DNA of 5,560 nt from Candidatus Saccharimonadota bacterium (GTDB lineage: Bacteria; Eremiobacterota; Xenobia; Xenobiales; Xenobiaceae): contig SFMI01000113.1 in assembly GCA_004554425.1 (NCBI GenBank), positions 1-5,560 on the forward strand, written 5' to 3'. This document shows, piece after piece, positions 4,192 through 5,560 of the stretch. How positions within the stretch are numbered: the first letter of the stretch is position 1; each line of letters starts with the position of its first letter. The notes beneath the pieces were generated by a model that was not told the origin of the DNA, made no database searches, and saw only the letters and a list, made by a program, of their open reading frames with translations. A program made the position numbers and the translations under genes.

Positions 4192-5560
4192 ATGTCCAAA
4201 ATTATATTATCTGCAAACCATATTGTTCAATATTTCGGAGAACGAAAAATTCTGGAATTTGAAACACTAAATGTATACGAAGGAGATCATATTGGTATTG
4301 TAGGGGTCAACGGTGTGGGTAAAACCACTCTTCTAAATATCCTGTCCGGAGAAGTGACTCCGGACGAAGGAAGCGTGATCCGTAAGGTGCCAGTGAGCTA
4401 TTTCAAGCAATTTCGGGAACGAGTGGAACAAGTGGACCCGCAAAAATGCTGTAAACTGGGGCTTTCGGGAAAACTTTCTCGTGAACACTTAAGTGGCGGT
4501 GAGATGACCCGTTTGGGTCTAGCGGCCATGAATAAAGATTCTCTCTTAACCTTTGCTGATGAACCTACTGCTAATCTGGATGCTGATGGGGTGAAACTCT
4601 GCTGCCAGATTCTAGAACAGTGTCCTACCCTATTGCTCATTAGCCATGATCGGACAGTCCTGGATCGACTTTGTACCCGCATCATTGAGGTAAAGGACGG
4701 ACACCTTCATTTTTACACGGGTAATTTCGCAGTTTATCACGAACAAAGAGAGCAAGCCTTTAAGCGACAGGAATTTGAATACCAGCAGTATCGTTCAGAA
4801 AAATCTCGACTGGAAAAAGCGGCTCGCCAACGGAGCCAGGCCAGCAGCAATGTCCGAAAAGTGCCAAGCCGCATGGGAAATTCTGAGGCACGCCTTCATA
4901 AACGAGCGGCAGGAGAAAAAATGGAGAAGCTGGACAATGCTCGAAAAACTATTTTATCTCGCTTGGAACAACTGGAAGTAAAAGAGAAACCACAGGAAAC
5001 GGCCCAGGTGAGGATAGATTTTTCTCTAACAGATCCACCTACCAACCGGGAAATCGTTACGGGCAACCATATTACTTTCAGCTATGGGAAGAACCTGATT
5101 TTTGAAAATGCCTCGTTTTCCCTACCAAAAGGAAGTAAAACTGCCTTGGTTGGGGCAAACGGAGTAGGAAAAACCACTCTCATGGAGCTGATCTGGTCTG
5201 GCGCACCAGGAATTCGCTTGGTTCCCAAGGCAAAAATCGGGTATTTCAAGCAAAGTTTGGATACTCTGGATTTAAGCAAAACGGTTTTGGAGAATGTCAT
5301 GGAGACATCGGTTCAGAGCGAGAATACCATGCGGGGTATACTGGCAAGACTTTTGATCCGCCGGGAGGATGTATTCAAAAAAGTGGGTATTTTAAGCGGT
5401 GGCGAACGGGTCAAGCTGGCCTTTGCTAAGCTGTTTGGTTCCCCAGCCAACCTGCTTTTGCTGGACGAACCTACTAACTTTCTAGATATGCCCGCCATCG
5501 AAGCTTTACAAAAAATGGTGGAGGACTATGAGGGAACCGTCCTGTTTGTTTCCCATGATC
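4192..5560 (+). CDS. ABC-F ATPase, Vga/VmlR-like antibiotic target-protection protein (3' end cut by window)
   Basis: ABC-F proteins of this group bind the ribosome E site and dislodge drugs acting at the peptidyl transferase centre; Vga and VmlR relatives protect against pleuromutilins, lincosamides and streptogramin A. The frame from ATG 4192 (AAGGAGG at 4178-4184, 7 bases upstream) stays open for 456 codons to the edge. Domain 1 has Walker A GVNGVGKT (38-45), signature LSGGE (100-104), Walker B ending Asp123-Glu124 and switch His152. The linker, about 185-267, is basic and coiled-coil-like with the basic turn around VRKVPSRMGNSEARLHK, the part that reaches toward the drug site. Domain 2 has Walker A GANGVGKT (321-328), LSGGE (401-405), Walker B LLLLDEP (421-427) and SHD at the edge. 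Both catalytic Glu residues are present and there are no transmembrane segments. The space between Q-loop and signature in domain 1 is short, as in Vga. Drug range cannot be read from sequence. Confidence 0.93.
   Translation, partial: MSKIILSANHIVQYFGERKILEFETLNVYEGDHIGIVGVNGVGKTTLLNILSGEVTPDEGSVIRKVPVSYFKQFRERVEQVDPQKCCKLGLSGKLSREHLSGGEMTRLGLAAMNKDSLLTFADEPTANLDADGVKLCCQILEQCPTLLLISHDRTVLDRLCTRIIEVKDGHLHFYTGNFAVYHEQREQAFKRQEFEYQQYRSEKSRLEKAARQRSQASSNVRKVPSRMGNSEARLHKRAAGEKMEKLDNARKTILSRLEQLEVKEKPQETAQVRIDFSLTDPPTNREIVTGNHITFSYGKNLIFENASFSLPKGSKTALVGANGVGKTTLMELIWSGAPGIRLVPKAKIGYFKQSLDTLDLSKTVLENVMETSVQSENTMRGILARLLIRREDVFKKVGILSGGERVKLAFAKLFGSPANLLLLDEPTNFLDMPAIEALQKMVEDYEGTVLFVSHD

Noticed and set aside
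4775..4981. Plus-strand frame inside the ABC-F gene
   Set aside because: The ABC-F frame is open and carries all motifs; this is an overlapping shadow.

Overview
The window looks like a chromosome segment from a Bacillota-type (Firmicutes) bacterium. The order ecfT-truA-rplM-rpsI is the classic one at the end of the large ribosomal-protein region in that phylum. A Negativicutes-like gut anaerobe is my guess from the general look of the proteins, but the sequence does not prove it.

Positions 1-2640 are ordinary core genome. The 3' part of ecfT (membrane coupling subunit of the ECF vitamin transporters) overlaps truA (tRNA pseudouridine synthase) by 13 bp. A hairpin follows truA, then a strong sigma-A-type promoter and a structured 5' leader in front of rplM-rpsI (ribosomal proteins L13 and S9). 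A good intrinsic terminator at 2611-2640 closes that operon.

Positions about 2650-3390 hold an IS200-type insertion sequence. It carries one gene, a Y1/HUH transposase, flanked by end hairpins, with a long hairpin that buries the ribosome binding site of tnpA. A -1 shift in an A6 run cuts the catalytic tyrosine out of the zero frame. The run reads A AAA AAT, so this is either a broken gene or a frameshift-gated one.

Positions about 3400-3910 are debris: a large symmetrical hairpin with terminator-like features, the decayed start of a sigma-70/ECF-like sigma factor (region 2 only, two frame breaks or stops) with its likely promoter and RBS, and an unassigned open stretch.

Positions 3915 to the end hold a self-contained antibiotic-response unit. 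It has a promoter, a four-codon leader ORF (Met-Arg-Ile-Arg), mutually exclusive antiterminator and terminator hairpins, a hairpin over the Shine-Dalgarno site, and then an ABC-F ATPase of the Vga/VmlR-like target-protection type, cut off by the window edge after 456 codons. The Arg-Ile-Arg leader matches the Arg/Lys-X-Arg/Lys motif known for macrolide-dependent ribosome stalling. This makes drug-induced ribosome-mediated attenuation the most interesting hypothesis in the window.
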